Positions 46,901-59,307 are shown, counted from the stretch's first letter. The stretch is DNA of 64,000 bases from Epiperipatus broadwayi (GCA_028023455.1 JAQFVV010006272.1:3265127-3329126), one strand, 5' to 3'. Made by a program: numbers and translations. Notes: generated by a model from the letters alone, not told the origin.

Positions 46901-48030
46901 CTATCATAGTTATATAATTTGTTAAATGATGTACTATGCAATAAAGCATTCTTATATTATCAATCAAATAAATCGTATTTGTTAGTTGAAGTATACTTTT
47001 AATTATTTAATCTTTAAATATAATATAAAATAAAATGCATAGCAATTTTTTTTAAGAAAAGATATGTATTTTGTACAGCATTGTTAGGCATAATAAGTAA
47101 ATAATTTTGCTTGCTTTAAAAAAGTTAAAGAAGAGTCTGCTCTTGTAGAATGAGAATGCTAATCTAATAATTATTTAAAACATTATAAATCACACTATCT
47201 GCTTGTAAGTAAGATAAGGTTTTGACTTAATATTTTTTAACCCTCTCCAATAAATAGAGGGTCTTGTCTTTGCAACACTTTAGAATCACACACATAATCA
47301 TAATTTAAAATTAGCTTATTTGTGTAGAACAAATGATAATATTTATTATTGTTATAGAATTTTATTATTAAACTATATTTATTATTTGCTTGTAATTTTG
47401 TTATTTTGTTTATATGCCTGAAATTTACAATAAAGCAATTGTTATATTTTAATACATTTGTTTGTCATTATTTAAATCAACATCTTTACAAATTGCTGAA
47501 ATAAAATATCATACTTTCAAGTTATTAAATTGCATATTTTATTAAATTACATGTTCATTTATTACATTTATCGAATTCATTTATTATTACTATTGCTATG
47601 TAAAATGTAAATTAATGAGTAGGATGATGTATAATAAAATTCCTTTTACATTTATCATACCTAGAATAACTTAATAAACTAAATTTATAAATCTTTTAAT
47701 TGAATGATTAAGATTCATTTAGTTAAAAAATGATTTAATTAATTGAACATTATATTTAATTTAGAAATTAGATATAATTAATTTGCTAATCTTAGTTAAG
47801 AGAACATACTGATTTGTATCAGAGTACTTCATTATCAAAAGACAGTATATATATTTAAGATTACAGTAAGTTTATTACTATATGTGTGTGTGAGTACCCA
47901 GAGAAATTTATTATTCTTATATTTAATGTATAGGAGCATAACCAATCTCAAGCATATTTCACATACAATGCACTCATCTCATCTGGTCATCTTTTTCTTC
48001 TATCTGATTGTGACTTGAATGTTGAGTTAC
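43922..48030. other. Long AT-rich stretch, no recognisable feature
   Basis: Only a (TA)n run at 44724-44745 and short noise frames. No RNA gene, tandem array or mobile element recognised. Confidence 0.5.
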
Positions 48031-48034
48031 AATA

Positions 48035-48150
48035 TATATTTAAATACAAATATATTTTATATACCTTGAGTTCTAGGTGTAATATAGGGAATTTGAACAC
48101 AGACTTTTAAGTTCTTTTCAGCCATCCACTCTATCTCATACAACCAATAT
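48035..48150. repeat. Dispersed repeat, copy 2 of 3 (diverged)
   Basis: 'tataccttgagttctaggtg' followed by 'taatatagggaatttgaaca' and 'ccatccactctatctcata' keeps the order seen at 437-560. Confidence 0.5.
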
Positions 48151-48177
48151 ACATGACAACACACATATAAAAAAGGT

Positions 48178-48270
48178 AAATGATCTCCAATATATATCGT
48201 CAGTTGATCCAGATAAATGATCTCCAATATATATCGTCAGTTGATCCAGATCATTATCTCCCATATATAT
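48178..48270. repeat. Tandem duplication, 37-bp unit
   Basis: 'aaatgatctccaatatatat' followed by 'cgtcagttgatccagat' occurs twice, identical, at 48178 and 48215, with a diverged partial third copy. Confidence 0.93.
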
Positions 48271-48394
48271 ACATGTGTAATCAGTGATTGTATTATATTA
48301 AGATTAGCAAATCAATACACTTTATTGAAATAGGGTGGATGTCTGAAAGGAATTTGAAAGTTTGTGTTAAAATCTATAATATATATATATATAT

Positions 48395-49384
48395 TGTACC
48401 GGGTTTGATCCATTGAAGATCTCACATACTCTAATCACTAGGTTTAACTGGGTTTAAACCTTATTTATAATAAATTTATAATCTTATATTATAAATATTA
48501 CATGAATGACCAGCATGTTCGAGCAAAGTGGAAAATATTATTGATAGCAGAGCTGTCAACAATACCCATGATTAGACCGAGCTATGCAACGCATAACACG
48601 ATCACATTTGCAGATCATGGCCCACCTCAACTGCTAGATTCAAATCCCTACTATCCAAACACTTTATTTGTTTCAAAGTAAACCCTGGGTGCCAGCTAGT
48701 TATCTAAAACTAACATGTTCAGACAGTAGGCCCACAATCCAGTGCTCAAAAAGTCCCTTAACTAGCTCAGTCTATTTTTAATTCAATACCAACTTATTCC
48801 TTAACTAGTGGCAAAAGAATTGACCAACAAAATTTAGCTTAAGTTTAAAAGACAATTTATTTTAACTAACATTTATTATATTTACCATCGCACATGTATA
48901 TTTTACTAACAAACTTATATTAATTTGTCATTTATGCACATATATAATTTAAGATTAATTCACAATTTAGTTTTTAAGATGACTTTTTTTCCTCTTTAAC
49001 TTAAATAAAAAGAGATTTATATTTTTAAACTTTTAGTTTAAATCTTTTTCTTTCTTTTTTTTATTTTTTCTAATCAATCATTTATAACTTTTATGAACAA
49101 TATTTTTTTAAAACTAACACCAATAATAAAAAAAATTCTTTACTTATTTGAAAATCAACTTCTTTTAATTTGACATTTCTAAAGCAAACTCCCTTCCCCC
49201 TTCTAATTAATTGATTGTAACTTTTATTTCAAAAACTCTTTGACTTTTAATTTTACATTTTCAAAAACAAACTGCAATAAAAAAACTCTTAAACTTTTAG
49301 ATACTATTTTCTTTTAATGAAAGATTTTTATTTCAATAATTTTAGACAAAATTATTATATGTACCAACCACGATATTGGTACAT
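48395..49384 (-). repeat. 3' LTR of element B
   Basis: 990 bp, TGTACC...GGTACA on the plus strand. Its last 24 bases are themselves an inverted repeat (TGTACCAA...TATTGGTACA). Highly similar to the other LTR, with scattered substitutions and small indels. Confidence 0.95.
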
Positions 49385-51043
49385 TACTCTAACCTTCATT
49401 TGAGAGTAAAATGCATCATTTTTTACCATTTTATCTCTGAGAACTTTAATTCTTTATTGAATCTAAAATATTTATTATTTTTCTAAGTTTATTTTCTAAT
49501 ATCTGACATTTTACATGCTAAGGGCAATCTGTTTTGACTATGTTTTTCTTCCTTCTATGCTGACTACATTGCTTACAATGATCTTAGTACTGAATAGAGA
49601 CCATGAGGACAGCATTTTTTTGTGATGCAAGGATCTTTTGGAAATGAGGCAGATGCAGATTTGCTGGCTTATACTGTCTTACACATATGAAAAATGAATT
49701 TTGGGTGCTGGTTCTCTTGACTGGACTTTGACAAAGAAAAGGTTGCTGCAGATGGCAGGATTCATCAAATGTCCAATCTGACTTATGCTTTGGAAATGAG
49801 GTACGAGATATGGGGATTCTCTTCTGAAAAAGTAATTTTCAACTCACACTGGTTGTTCCCAGTGCACATTTTAAAAGAGGAATGATCCCTGATAGTCCAT
49901 TATGGGTGCTAAATTTTACCCAGTTGACAGCTTTAACTTATCCTTATCTAAAACTTATTTCAATACTACCCTCGTTTCCTTTAACTTCAAACCCTTATAC
50001 ATTCCTAATATAACTTAGATTGACTTTCATGTATATTTTACTTATTTTAACCTTACCATATTATTTTTGAATTCCCCTGAACCTTATCTTAAACCATTTA
50101 TTTATATTAATCTTACAATATTATCTTTAAACCATTACAAACATTATTTTACATATTTATTTATATTACAATATTATTTTTATTTAAACCATTTATTTAA
50201 TTTCTTTATTAATGTGCGCATATTAAAAAAAACTATTTTATTTTATTATGATCCTTTATTAAACAGATATTTTATTTATTTTATTTGACTTGACTACTTT
50301 AAATCATTTATTTATGACTTTTTATTAACTTGTGATATTCAAAACAAATTTTTATTTTATTATACTACTCTATTATTTTCTACAGATATATTCTATTTAT
50401 TTGTTTAACTTGCTTCTATTTTATGTAATTTCATTATCTTACTCACTTATTTAATCCTACAAACATTATTTTTAAATCATTAATTTGACATATTTATTTA
50501 CGAGCATTTCTTCTTTATTAACATGTGCATGGGGGAAAAAATATTTTATTTTACGAAGCCTCTGTTATTATTATTACTTTCAAACATTTCATTTATCATT
50601 ATTCATTTATTTTTAAATTTATTATTTTAGTTTTAAATAGAAGTTTCAGATTTAAATTTATCAGATTTATTTATGTTAGAATAATCATATTCATACTCAT
50701 TGTCCATTTCTGGTTCTTTGTTTATTTCCATTATTTTAATATTCCAACCATTTACTAACAATTATGCTTGGTCAGGTGGTTCCTCTTTGTTCTACTAATT
50801 CACTAACATAAACTATACTTCATATCCTCACATCTATCCCTCGATTAAATTTTGTTGCTTTATCTCTTTCCCGTTCTGTTCTATTTTTTGCTTTATAAAT
50901 CAGAAAACTTTTATATTTAGCAACACTCCATATTAATTCAAACTGAAAATATTTTTTCCTACACTTTTTTTTGTTTTAAATCTACATTTAAAACGAACAT
51001 GAACTTTTACCTTAATCTTTTTATTTTTACATCCTTGCAAAAT
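49385..51043. other. Internal region of element B, no coding recognised
   Basis: The 49500-49900 part is less AT-rich but broken in all frames. 50067-50760 is T-rich, giving Phe/Ile/Tyr noise frames on the plus strand. No pol motifs on either strand. Confidence 0.6.
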
Positions 51044-51507
51044 CTATTTTACGTTACCTTCTATCTTTTGATCTACATTTGTTTCTACTTTATCTGTTTC
51101 AACACTATCTGATTCTAATTCAATTTTTATGTCTTTTATTACCTCAACTTCCTTTTCAACTTCTAGACTTTCTTTAACAAAATCTAACTCTATAATTTCT
51201 TGGCTCTTCTCTATCTTTCCTGTTATCTCATGTCTCATTTCTCTTATTTCCACAATGAGTTCTTGCTGACTTTTCTTGAATTCCTGACACAATTCTTCCC
51301 TCAATTCTGCTTTGAGTTCTAGCTGACCTTGCTTCATTTCTCGTATTTCTTCCTCAATTGTGCCTTGAGTTCTTGTTGACTTTTCTTGAATTCCTTATGC
51401 ACTTCTTCTTTGAGATCTTGTTGACTTTGCCTGAATTCTTGCATCATATTCATCATCATTTTCATCATCATTTGCATCTCAGATATTTCTTCTTTCTTTT
51501 TTTCCAT
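51044..51507 (-). pseudogene. gag: Coiled-coil Gag-like frame of element B, frameshifted
   Basis: On the minus strand ATG at 51507 opens a Met/Glu/Lys-rich start and runs to a TGA at 51334-51336, overlapping the ATG of the second open segment (51337 down to 51044, 97 codons). The two pieces are one former frame split by a small indel: the heptad-like unit EFKKSQQEL recurs in both. The whole is a predicted coiled coil with an acidic C-terminal part (EVEKEVEVIKDIKIELES is within a few residues of it). No capsid, zinc knuckle or enzyme domain follows. It resembles the coiled-coil start of the gag in element C in type, not in close sequence. Confidence 0.7.
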
Positions 51508-51815
51508 TTTTAAAACAATATTTAAATACGAGCTGTTTATTATTTCTTATATGGAACATATGACTAACTCCGCCCCCTTGTCCTTTTCTCTACCCATTCT
51601 TAATGCTTTAACTCCACCCAAAACATCTAACTGCCTCTGATTTAACAGAATGATTTATTTTAAATAACATAAATATCAAAATCTCTTTTCATTAAAAGAA
51701 AAAAAAAGTTTTGGTCAATTCTTTTTCAAATTAAAACACTATAAAATATGTAATTTAGCTTTTCTTTAAAATTTTTCAAATAAGAAACAAAGTATTTAAT
51801 TACTGTTGTTTCTTA

Positions 51816-51845
51816 GGTTTGATGCAACCACATTGGGATTCAATT
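51816..51845 (-). other. Primer-binding site of element B
   Basis: Directly inside the 5' LTR the minus strand reads TTGAATCCCAATGTGG and then a GC-poor T-arm-like 'catcaaacc'. It resembles the tRNA-Lys(CUU) complement (CCCAACGTGG core); a tRNA-Asn origin is possible for the first bases. Decayed. Confidence 0.45.
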
Positions 51846-52825
51846 TGTACTGGGTTTGATCCATTGAAGATCTCACATACTCTAATTGCTAGGCTTAACT
51901 GGGTTTAAACCTTATTTATAATAAATTTATAATCTTATATTATAAATATTACATGAACAAACTTACACATTCGAGCAAAGTGGAGAATATTATTGATAGC
52001 AGAGCTGTCAAAAATCCCACGATCAGACCAAGCTATGCAATACATAACATGATCACATTTCCAGATCATGGCCCACCTCTACTTCTAGATTCAAACCCCT
52101 ACTATCCATCCAAACACTTTATTTGTTTCAAAGTAAACCCTGGGTGCCTGCTAGTTATCTAAAACTAACATGTTCAGACAGTAGGCCCACAATCCAGTGC
52201 TCAAAAAGTCCCTTAACTAGCTCAGTCTATTTTTGATTCAATACCAACTTATTCCTTAACTAGTGGCAAAAGAATTGACCAACCAAATTAAGCTTAAGTT
52301 TAAAAGACAATTTATTTTAACTAACATTTATTATATTTACCATCGCACATGTATATTTTACTAACAAACTCATATTAATTTGTCATTTACGCACATATAT
52401 AATTTAAGATTAACTCACTATTTAGTTTTAAAGATGACTTTTTTTTCCTCTTTAACTTAAATAAAAAGAGATTTATATTTTTAAACTTTTAGTTTAAACC
52501 TTTTCTTTCTTTTTTTTTCTAATCAATCATTTATAACTTTTATGAACAATATTTTCTTTAAACTAACACCAATAATAAAAAGAATTCTTTACTTATTTGA
52601 AAATCAACTTCTTTTAATTTGACATTTCTAAAGCAACCCCCCTTCTAATTAATTGATTGTAACTTTTATTTCAAAAACTATTTGACTTTTAATTTTCTGT
52701 TTTCAAAAACAAACTGCAATAAAAAACTCTTAAACTTTTAGATACTATTTTCTTTTAATGAAAGATTTTTATTTTAATAATTTTAAACAAAATTATTATG
52801 ATGTACCAACCATGATATTGGTACA
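51846..52825 (-). repeat. 5' LTR of element B
   Basis: 980 bp, matching 48395-49384. The 69-codon plus frame at 51953-52162 lies inside the LTR and is not a gene. Confidence 0.95.
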
Positions 52826-53559
52826 ATATATATATATATATTGCAAGTACCATTATGTTCACACTAACTTGGGATTGTGAGAAGTCTAGAACCTGTAAAC
52901 AAAATAACTATATATGATTGATTTATTCTATTATTAAATAAATTCACTGGGATAATCTATAAATTCCTTGAAGCATATCTCTGATGAAATCAATGATGCA
53001 CACACTCATAATTCATTAATCAGATAGCTAGAAGAAATAAAGGTATCAGAAAAAATAATTTCAGAGATTATTATTTTTAAACAATTATTTTATAAAATTA
53101 AACAATAAATCAACAATAGAAAATTTAGAAAATCATGATGTAACAAACCCAAAGTTATCACACATAGTTTCATACCTTACATAGACTTTACATAAAAGAT
53201 TATAACTATTATTCCTTTCTGAATGTTCTTAATCATTTAACATATATTTAAATAAGTTTTTTATTATAATAATTAAATCCTAAAAGTGTTTTATAAAAAA
53301 ACATTAACTCAAACATTTCTACATTTTTTTTTAAATAATGATGTCCTATACAATTGTAATCTAATAAAAAAAACATGTTTTCACCAAAACAACTTAAAAA
53401 AATATTCACTATATTCAATTATTACTTTCATAATAGTATAATATTTATACATAAAGATGAGCACATATCAATAATACTTTATATTATCATTGATGTTCTT
53501 AGGAGGGTGTTTTTTTAATAAATATTAAAATAGATATTTAGTCAATATTTTGGCTCCAA
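52826..53559. other. (TA)n flank and AT-rich sequence
   Basis: A short TA run (52826-52841) follows element B. Nothing else recognised. Confidence 0.55.
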
Positions 53560-53850
53560 GTTATTTTGTATATAGCTGTCTCAGAGGTTATTTTTATACA
53601 GAAAGCTTTTCATATCCTTTTATGTATTTCTAGGTCTCCAGTTTAATAATTATTTTTATGACAGTTTAGCTTTTCTTTTTGTGGCTCCAGATTTGCTGTT
53701 TAACAATTATTTTTATTAAAAGTTATCTTCTACATTTTTATAGCTCCATGTTTCAAATTAATAATTATTTTCATTTCAGTTCTTCCATTTAGCACTTTGT
53801 TCTTTTTGTAGCTCCAAGTTTCAATTTAACAATTATTTTCATTGTAAGTT
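53560..53850. repeat. Degenerate tandem repeat, 50-70-bp unit
   Basis: 'gctcca(a)gttt' followed by 'aacaattattttcatt' recurs at about 53632, 53682, 53742 and 53810, with a probable older unit before it. Confidence 0.75.
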
Positions 53851-55544
53851 AACACAGGTTAAGACAACCATAATTTTGATTGGATGATTATATAAGGTTT
53901 ATTTACAGTTTCTCTCAGTTGTATTTTTTTCTACATTCTTTTTAATGGAATTGGTTATGTAGTTGGATCAATAATGTTCAGGTTTTCCTAAGCTGGCTCA
54001 TGGTTGTTGCATAATCCATACTATTTTACATATTGACAAGAATCATTTTTTAAGCTAAAAATTAGATCAATTTAACATTAGAATTCCAGGATGAGTTTCT
54101 GACTTTTGAAATTACAATTGCTGAATTCAACTATCCACATTGTCTTTTATTTTTTTAAAAAACAACCTTGATATCAATTTTCAATCAGGTTATCTGCTGC
54201 TGATGAATATGTTATGATTAAATATATCATGAATTTTATAAATAAGTAAAGATTGAAGTGATTATGTGAGGAATAAACGGCATAAAAATATAATTAACTA
54301 ATAGTGGTACCAATGTGATGATGATGGTCAACTAAAGTACAAACATCAAAAGTACAAATAGCGAAATTGGTTTCAATAATGAGGTGGAAAACAAAAAGAT
54401 GAATGACTTCTCATAACTGAATAGCAAATATAGAACAAAGTAACTATAACATTGTAAATCAAAAATACTTTATACTAGAGTGCCAAAAATTTACTCAGGA
54501 TTATTGAAAGATTAATCATCACTTTTTGAATAACTAATGAAAAATCATGCCTAACAAACTCTTAAATATTATTTATTTCCTTTCATACACATATTAGTAA
54601 ATCTACTTGAGCAAAACAGATGATTTTAATAATATGATATATATTGCACAATTTAATAAATTAACAATTAACAGATATGTCTAAGTAAAGATTAACTGAC
54701 AAACAAGCATATCATCAATAGATATATAAATAATACTTCATAAAATAGAAATACTGTATTTAAACAAAATACAAGTAATCATTATATTTTAGATTAAATA
54801 AATAAGACTAAAAAAGTTTAACTTTTTATTGAAAAATTTTGTCAAATAAGAATCTCTTGAAAAGGAAAAGCATTTTTGAGTGTAATTGTTTTTTTTTAAA
54901 TATATTTATTTTAATATTTTGTGTTAAATTAAATATTTTCATGGATTTTAATATTATATAAACAATGGAAATTAACTAAGAAGAAATAAGTGACATTTTC
55001 ATGCAGATTAGTGGTTTTGGGAATTATGGTGGCGCTGTGATTACTATATCTTCTCTATATTGTGCTAAGCTTATATATAACTTTATAGTACAGTTTGCTA
55101 TGGTTTGCCGTTTTCCTTTTTATTCAGCAACAATTTTAATGTATTAATTTTAAAAAATCTAAAAGTGTCAGTAATATATTGATATTTTGCATCATCAACA
55201 ATACCTTGTAATCAGTATGAAGCTATGATGAAAATGGCTTAAAAATCAATAGAAATAAGAATTTCTGATTGACTGAATATTTTAGTCTGAGACCAAATAA
55301 CAGAATTTTAGGCAAAAGTTGTAATTTTTAATAATTTATTTACAAATTAAAGCTTATGAAGCAATATTATTTGTAAAAGACTTATTTTTAAACCAAAATT
55401 TACATCATTAATAAAAATATATTTTGAAAACAATTTACTTTTAATAAGATAACTCTTCAAAATTTTGTTTCAACCACCAGAAGCAGTTTCTCCTGGGTAA
55501 AAATAATTCACTTTCGTCAAACCAGTAAATAAAATACTTTTTCA
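53851..55544. other. No recognisable feature
   Basis: AT-rich; no gene supported. Confidence 0.5.
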
Positions 55545-55650
55545 AATTTTAATTACAATAAATAATTTAATAACTGAAACACATGCTTGTTATATATACC
55601 TGTGTTTATATATGTAATATATAGGGTATATAAGCACAGACTTTTATTAA
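55545..55650. repeat. Dispersed repeat, copy 3 of 3
   Basis: TATATGTAATATATAGGG with 'ataagcacagac' matches 437-505 closely, including the upstream 'ataactgaaa'. Confidence 0.65.
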
Positions 55651-56008
55651 CTTTTAGAATTTTTCTTTTTTTTATGACAACTAGCTCTAAATATATCCTT
55701 TTAATAACACAGAATTTAAATATCGAATATTTTATTTTTGTAACTTTTTGAATAAGGAAATTATATTCAATGATGCAGTATCCCATAGTTGTAGGTAAGA
55801 ACTTCATTTAAATATTTATTTTTATATTTTTAAAACAACAAATATTACTTCTTTAAAGGTATATTATTTGAAATTTTGCTTTATAATAAATAATATTAGA
55901 TTATCAATATATTATATATTCTATGCCACTACATTTTGATACTGACCATAATTTTACAAAGATTACAAAAATAAGGTGGTTGGATGAGGATGCCATTAGG
56001 TATATAAC

Positions 56009-56244
56009 ATAGAACCAGATATAAATCAGCATTTATTTTTTATAGCGTCTGTATACAATTGTAATCACATTCATATCGGCTTTTTCAAACCAAATTGTGC
56101 AAACGCTTTTTGCGAGTGTTAAATAATAAATGAATACCCTCTGACCCATACAAGATATAGAATTTATGCAGCAATAAACACTCGCAAAAAGCGGTTGCAC
56201 AATTTGGTTTGAAAAAGCCGATATGAATGTGATAGAACCAGATA
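56009..56244. mobile_element. Hairpin element J with 13-bp direct repeats
   Basis: Arms of 57 bases at 56064-56120 and 56176-56232 are complementary except for one position, with a loop of about 55 bp. The arms retain CpGs, so the structure is recent or maintained. ATAGAACCAGATA occurs at 56009-56021 and 56232-56244, like a target duplication, although the left copy is 42 bp outside the arm. The overlapping minus-strand frames (56033-56300) read through the hairpin and are not supported as genes. Confidence 0.85.
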
Positions 56245-57962
56245 GTGAAGCATGTTTGACAATCATGGTTATTTATTTTTTTATGAATGGTGGTCACCAA
56301 ATATATTTTTAAAATGTAATCTTATGTACACTTTAATTCTACCAAATTTATACTTAACTATTTAAAAGAGTAATTTAGATTATAACTGACAATCAAGTAA
56401 AATTGAATTATTTATTATATTCCTTTTCTTATTGGAATCTTTCCTAATTCCTTTTTTTTTTTAACAACCCAAACTGACTCAATCTATTAATAAAAACAAA
56501 ACACAAATGTAAATTTGAATGCAAACCTTATTTCTTTTTTAAATGTGATCCAAATTATTTAATAAATATTCTTTTCTCAAGGGAGCATGCACCATCACTT
56601 TCCCTACAGATGATAGTGGTCCACATTGAGTATGGTAACCCTAATCAAGTAGAGGTGAACTCAAGGGTAACTTACTATAAGAGTGTGCCATATTGCAACA
56701 CTCAAAACCTTTTTTTCTAATGTTAAATAATATATCCAAAACCTTAAGAAAACAATGCAAGTTTCCACTGTTTGCTTGCAGTCTTCATGCATTCTTGATC
56801 TTTCAAATACCAGGTTCTGCCATAAGGTTTTTCTATTACTGATGGAAGGACTTATTAATTAAACTTTTATTCCCCCTCCCGTTTTGGCTTTCTATATTGA
56901 GCACATAATATTTATTCCCACATACATACTTGAAATATAATAATAAGTGGAGAATTATAAAATAAAACTAATTTTTGATTAATGAAAATTAATATTATAT
57001 AATTAATAACCTCTCTCTATTGTTGAAACTTTTTTCTTTACAATAAAGTGAATGCATTCTATTACTCTATTATGCCATAATAAAAAAAGTTTTTGAAAAA
57101 AAGTTCACAACTACCCTGATTGATCAGTGATGTGTCTTTATCCAGCTGGTTAAAATGCTTGTATGAATTTTCTTGCAATGGTTGGAATGAATCCTCTGAT
57201 AGTTCCATGGGTTTGAATTGGTTTCCTCAGCTAGCTCTGCACATTCTTGTTTCCCTTGGTTGGCATTCACACAAATAATTCCAAATGATGATAGGAGATA
57301 TAATTCCCTGAGAGTGAAGGCCTGATGTCCCTTAGCCCACCCACATTTTTTCAGCATTGTATAATATTCCTTTTATTTCTCTTCATGGTGCTTAAACTGT
57401 ATATTGACATGAGTTCAAGCCAAATCAAATCAAACTACAAAGCCTGCCAAGTGAAATGCCAAGTTTCTCAAAGAAAAGGAAATTCCCTAATTTATACGTT
57501 TTGGGTTCTTTCAAGATCTGGATAAACACTTTTAATTTATTTTTAGCTATATTTTAGCACTTTCATTTATGTCCTTTTTTGGTCATTCAATTTTTTCCAA
57601 CTAATGGAAAGTTGTGGTTTAATTAGTGTAATAAATAGTGAAATACTTTTGATATCTGAAGTTTCAACAATAGAACTAATTACAGAAAAAAAATCTATAC
57701 TTCTTTCCTCTCCCCCCACCCTCTTCAGTATTTGAGTATTTACTAAGCTATGACATACTACACAACACACCAGTAGACATAAATGATGAAGAACCAAAAC
57801 AATGTCATGGCAACTGAAACATTGACATGATTAATCGATAGAAGTGGTCAAGATGTTTTCGTGGTCACTTTCGAGATTTTAAAATACTTGGGTGAATTTT
57901 GGGTAAATATCTGTCTTTTACCTGCTTGCTTTGACCAAGTGAGATGCGTTTTTTTTTTGCAG
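56245..57962. other. No supported gene
   Basis: The block 57124-57360 is less AT-rich and holds a 77-codon minus-strand frame without a recognisable domain or splice sites. From 57835 the sequence holds several CpGs. 57949-57962 is a T-rich tract ending GCAG. Confidence 0.4.
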
Positions 57963-58051
57963 TGTCTGATCCGCCATTGTAAGAATTGAATATTTTTTGA
58001 TTGCTTATTTTATATTTTTGATTGTTGAACTATTGCTGATTTTTATTTACT

Positions 58052-58142
58052 AATTTTATCAAATTTTATTACTAATTTATCAAATTGTATTCCTAATTTA
58101 TCAAATTTTATTATTAATTTATCTAATTGTATTACTAATTAC
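58052..58142. repeat. Short tandem repeat, about 22-bp unit
   Basis: 'ttactaatttatcaaatt' recurs about four to five times with small changes. Confidence 0.88.
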
Positions 58143-58165
58143 CATTTATGACTAATTAACCAAAA

Positions 58166-58252
58166 TGTCTGTGCAAAAACCAAGAAAAGGGACTTACCTT
58201 TTCTCTGAAGTAGAAGAAGCGATTGAATTTCAGTATCGCACTATCTCATAAA
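58166..58252 (+). CDS. Possible 28-codon ORF
   Basis: ATG in a fair context (ccaaaATGT) opens MSVQKPRKGTYLFSEVEEAI and a few more residues before TAA. Its composition (Pro, Arg, Gly, Glu) differs from AT-rich noise. No domain or neighbour supports it. Confidence 0.15.
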
Positions 58253-58416
58253 GCCAGTTATTTGTAGTTCATAATTGAGAACAATTTGCTTTTTTTTTTA
58301 AAAAAAAAAAAAAAGTAAAATGTAAGTAATTAGTTAAATACCATTAAAAATTATAATGATTAGTTCATTTTTTTGTTTTAGAGTGAAATGAGTAGTTAAA
58401 TATCATTCTAAAAATT

Positions 58417-59290
58417 ATAATGATTATTTATAATATTCGTTTTTGCTAAACTTTTTATCATAGTTTATTAATAGTTATTATTTTGCAATGGCCAACATGG
58501 CGACATCTTCTTCTTTGGTATTAACTAATCTTGTGATTATAATATTTATTTATGATAATATGTTACTGTAATAAAATTATTACTTATTATTGCATTTCTT
58601 ATCAGAGTAAATTATTACTGCTGTTCTTGAACAATAAATGCGTCTCATTTTTGGACTGAAAATTAGAAAAGATCATTCGAATGATTAGTTAAATATTCCT
58701 CAAAAAAAATTGTAATGATTATTTGTAATATATTCATTTTTGATAATTTTCTATCGTTTTCAGGGTCAAATGATTAGTTTTTAAATAGTGTTAAAAATTG
58801 TTAATGATTATTTATAATATTCATTTTTGATAATTTTTTATCGTAGTAAATTATCAGTTATTATTTCGCAACAGCTTCTAGTCTAAATATATATATGATT
58901 ACTTCATTTCTTTGTTTTGATTACTTAAATATTTCTAAAAAATTATAGATGATTATTTATAATATTCCATTTTTGATAACTTTTTATCGTTTTCATGGTC
59001 AAATGATTATTTAAATATCATTAAAAATTGTAGATGATTATTTATAATATTCCATTTTTGATAACTTTTTATCATTTACATGGTCAAATGATTATTTAAA
59101 TATCAGTAAAAATTGTAATGAATATTTATAATATTTCATTTTTGATAATTTTTTTATCATTTTCAGGGTCAAGTGATTATTTAAATAGTGGTAAAAAATA
59201 ATTGTAATGATTATTTATATTTCATTTTTGATAATTTTTTATTGTAGTAAATTATTAGTTAATTATTTTACAACAACCAACATGGCGATG
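58417..59290. repeat. Tandem array, about 85-bp unit, up to eight copies
   Basis: 'tgattatttataatattc' followed by 'atttttgataa' and 'ttttatcgttttcagggtca' recurs near 58417, 58716, 58804, 58948, 59033, 59118 and 59207. 'ccaacatggcga' occurs at both ends of the array (about 58492 and 59276), suggesting a larger duplicated frame. Confidence 0.88.
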
Positions 59291-59307
59291 TTGGATGTCT
59301 CCTCCCC

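Larger units (their letters stand above)
48395..52825 (-). mobile_element. Element B: gag-only LTR retroelement
   Basis: Near-identical direct LTRs (48395-49384 and 51846-52825) start TGTAC and end GGTACA, and both outer flanks are (TA)n. The only recognisable coding sequence is a coiled-coil Gag-like frame on the minus strand (51044-51507). On the minus strand a tRNA-like primer site follows the 5' LTR and a purine-leaning tract precedes the 3' LTR, agreeing with that orientation. No pol motif is present in about 2.46 kb of internal sequence, so it would need enzymes from another element. Confidence 0.92.

Noticed and set aside
56033-56300. Two overlapping minus-strand ORFs
   Set aside because: Both read through the inverted repeat; the peptide mirrors the hairpin arms.
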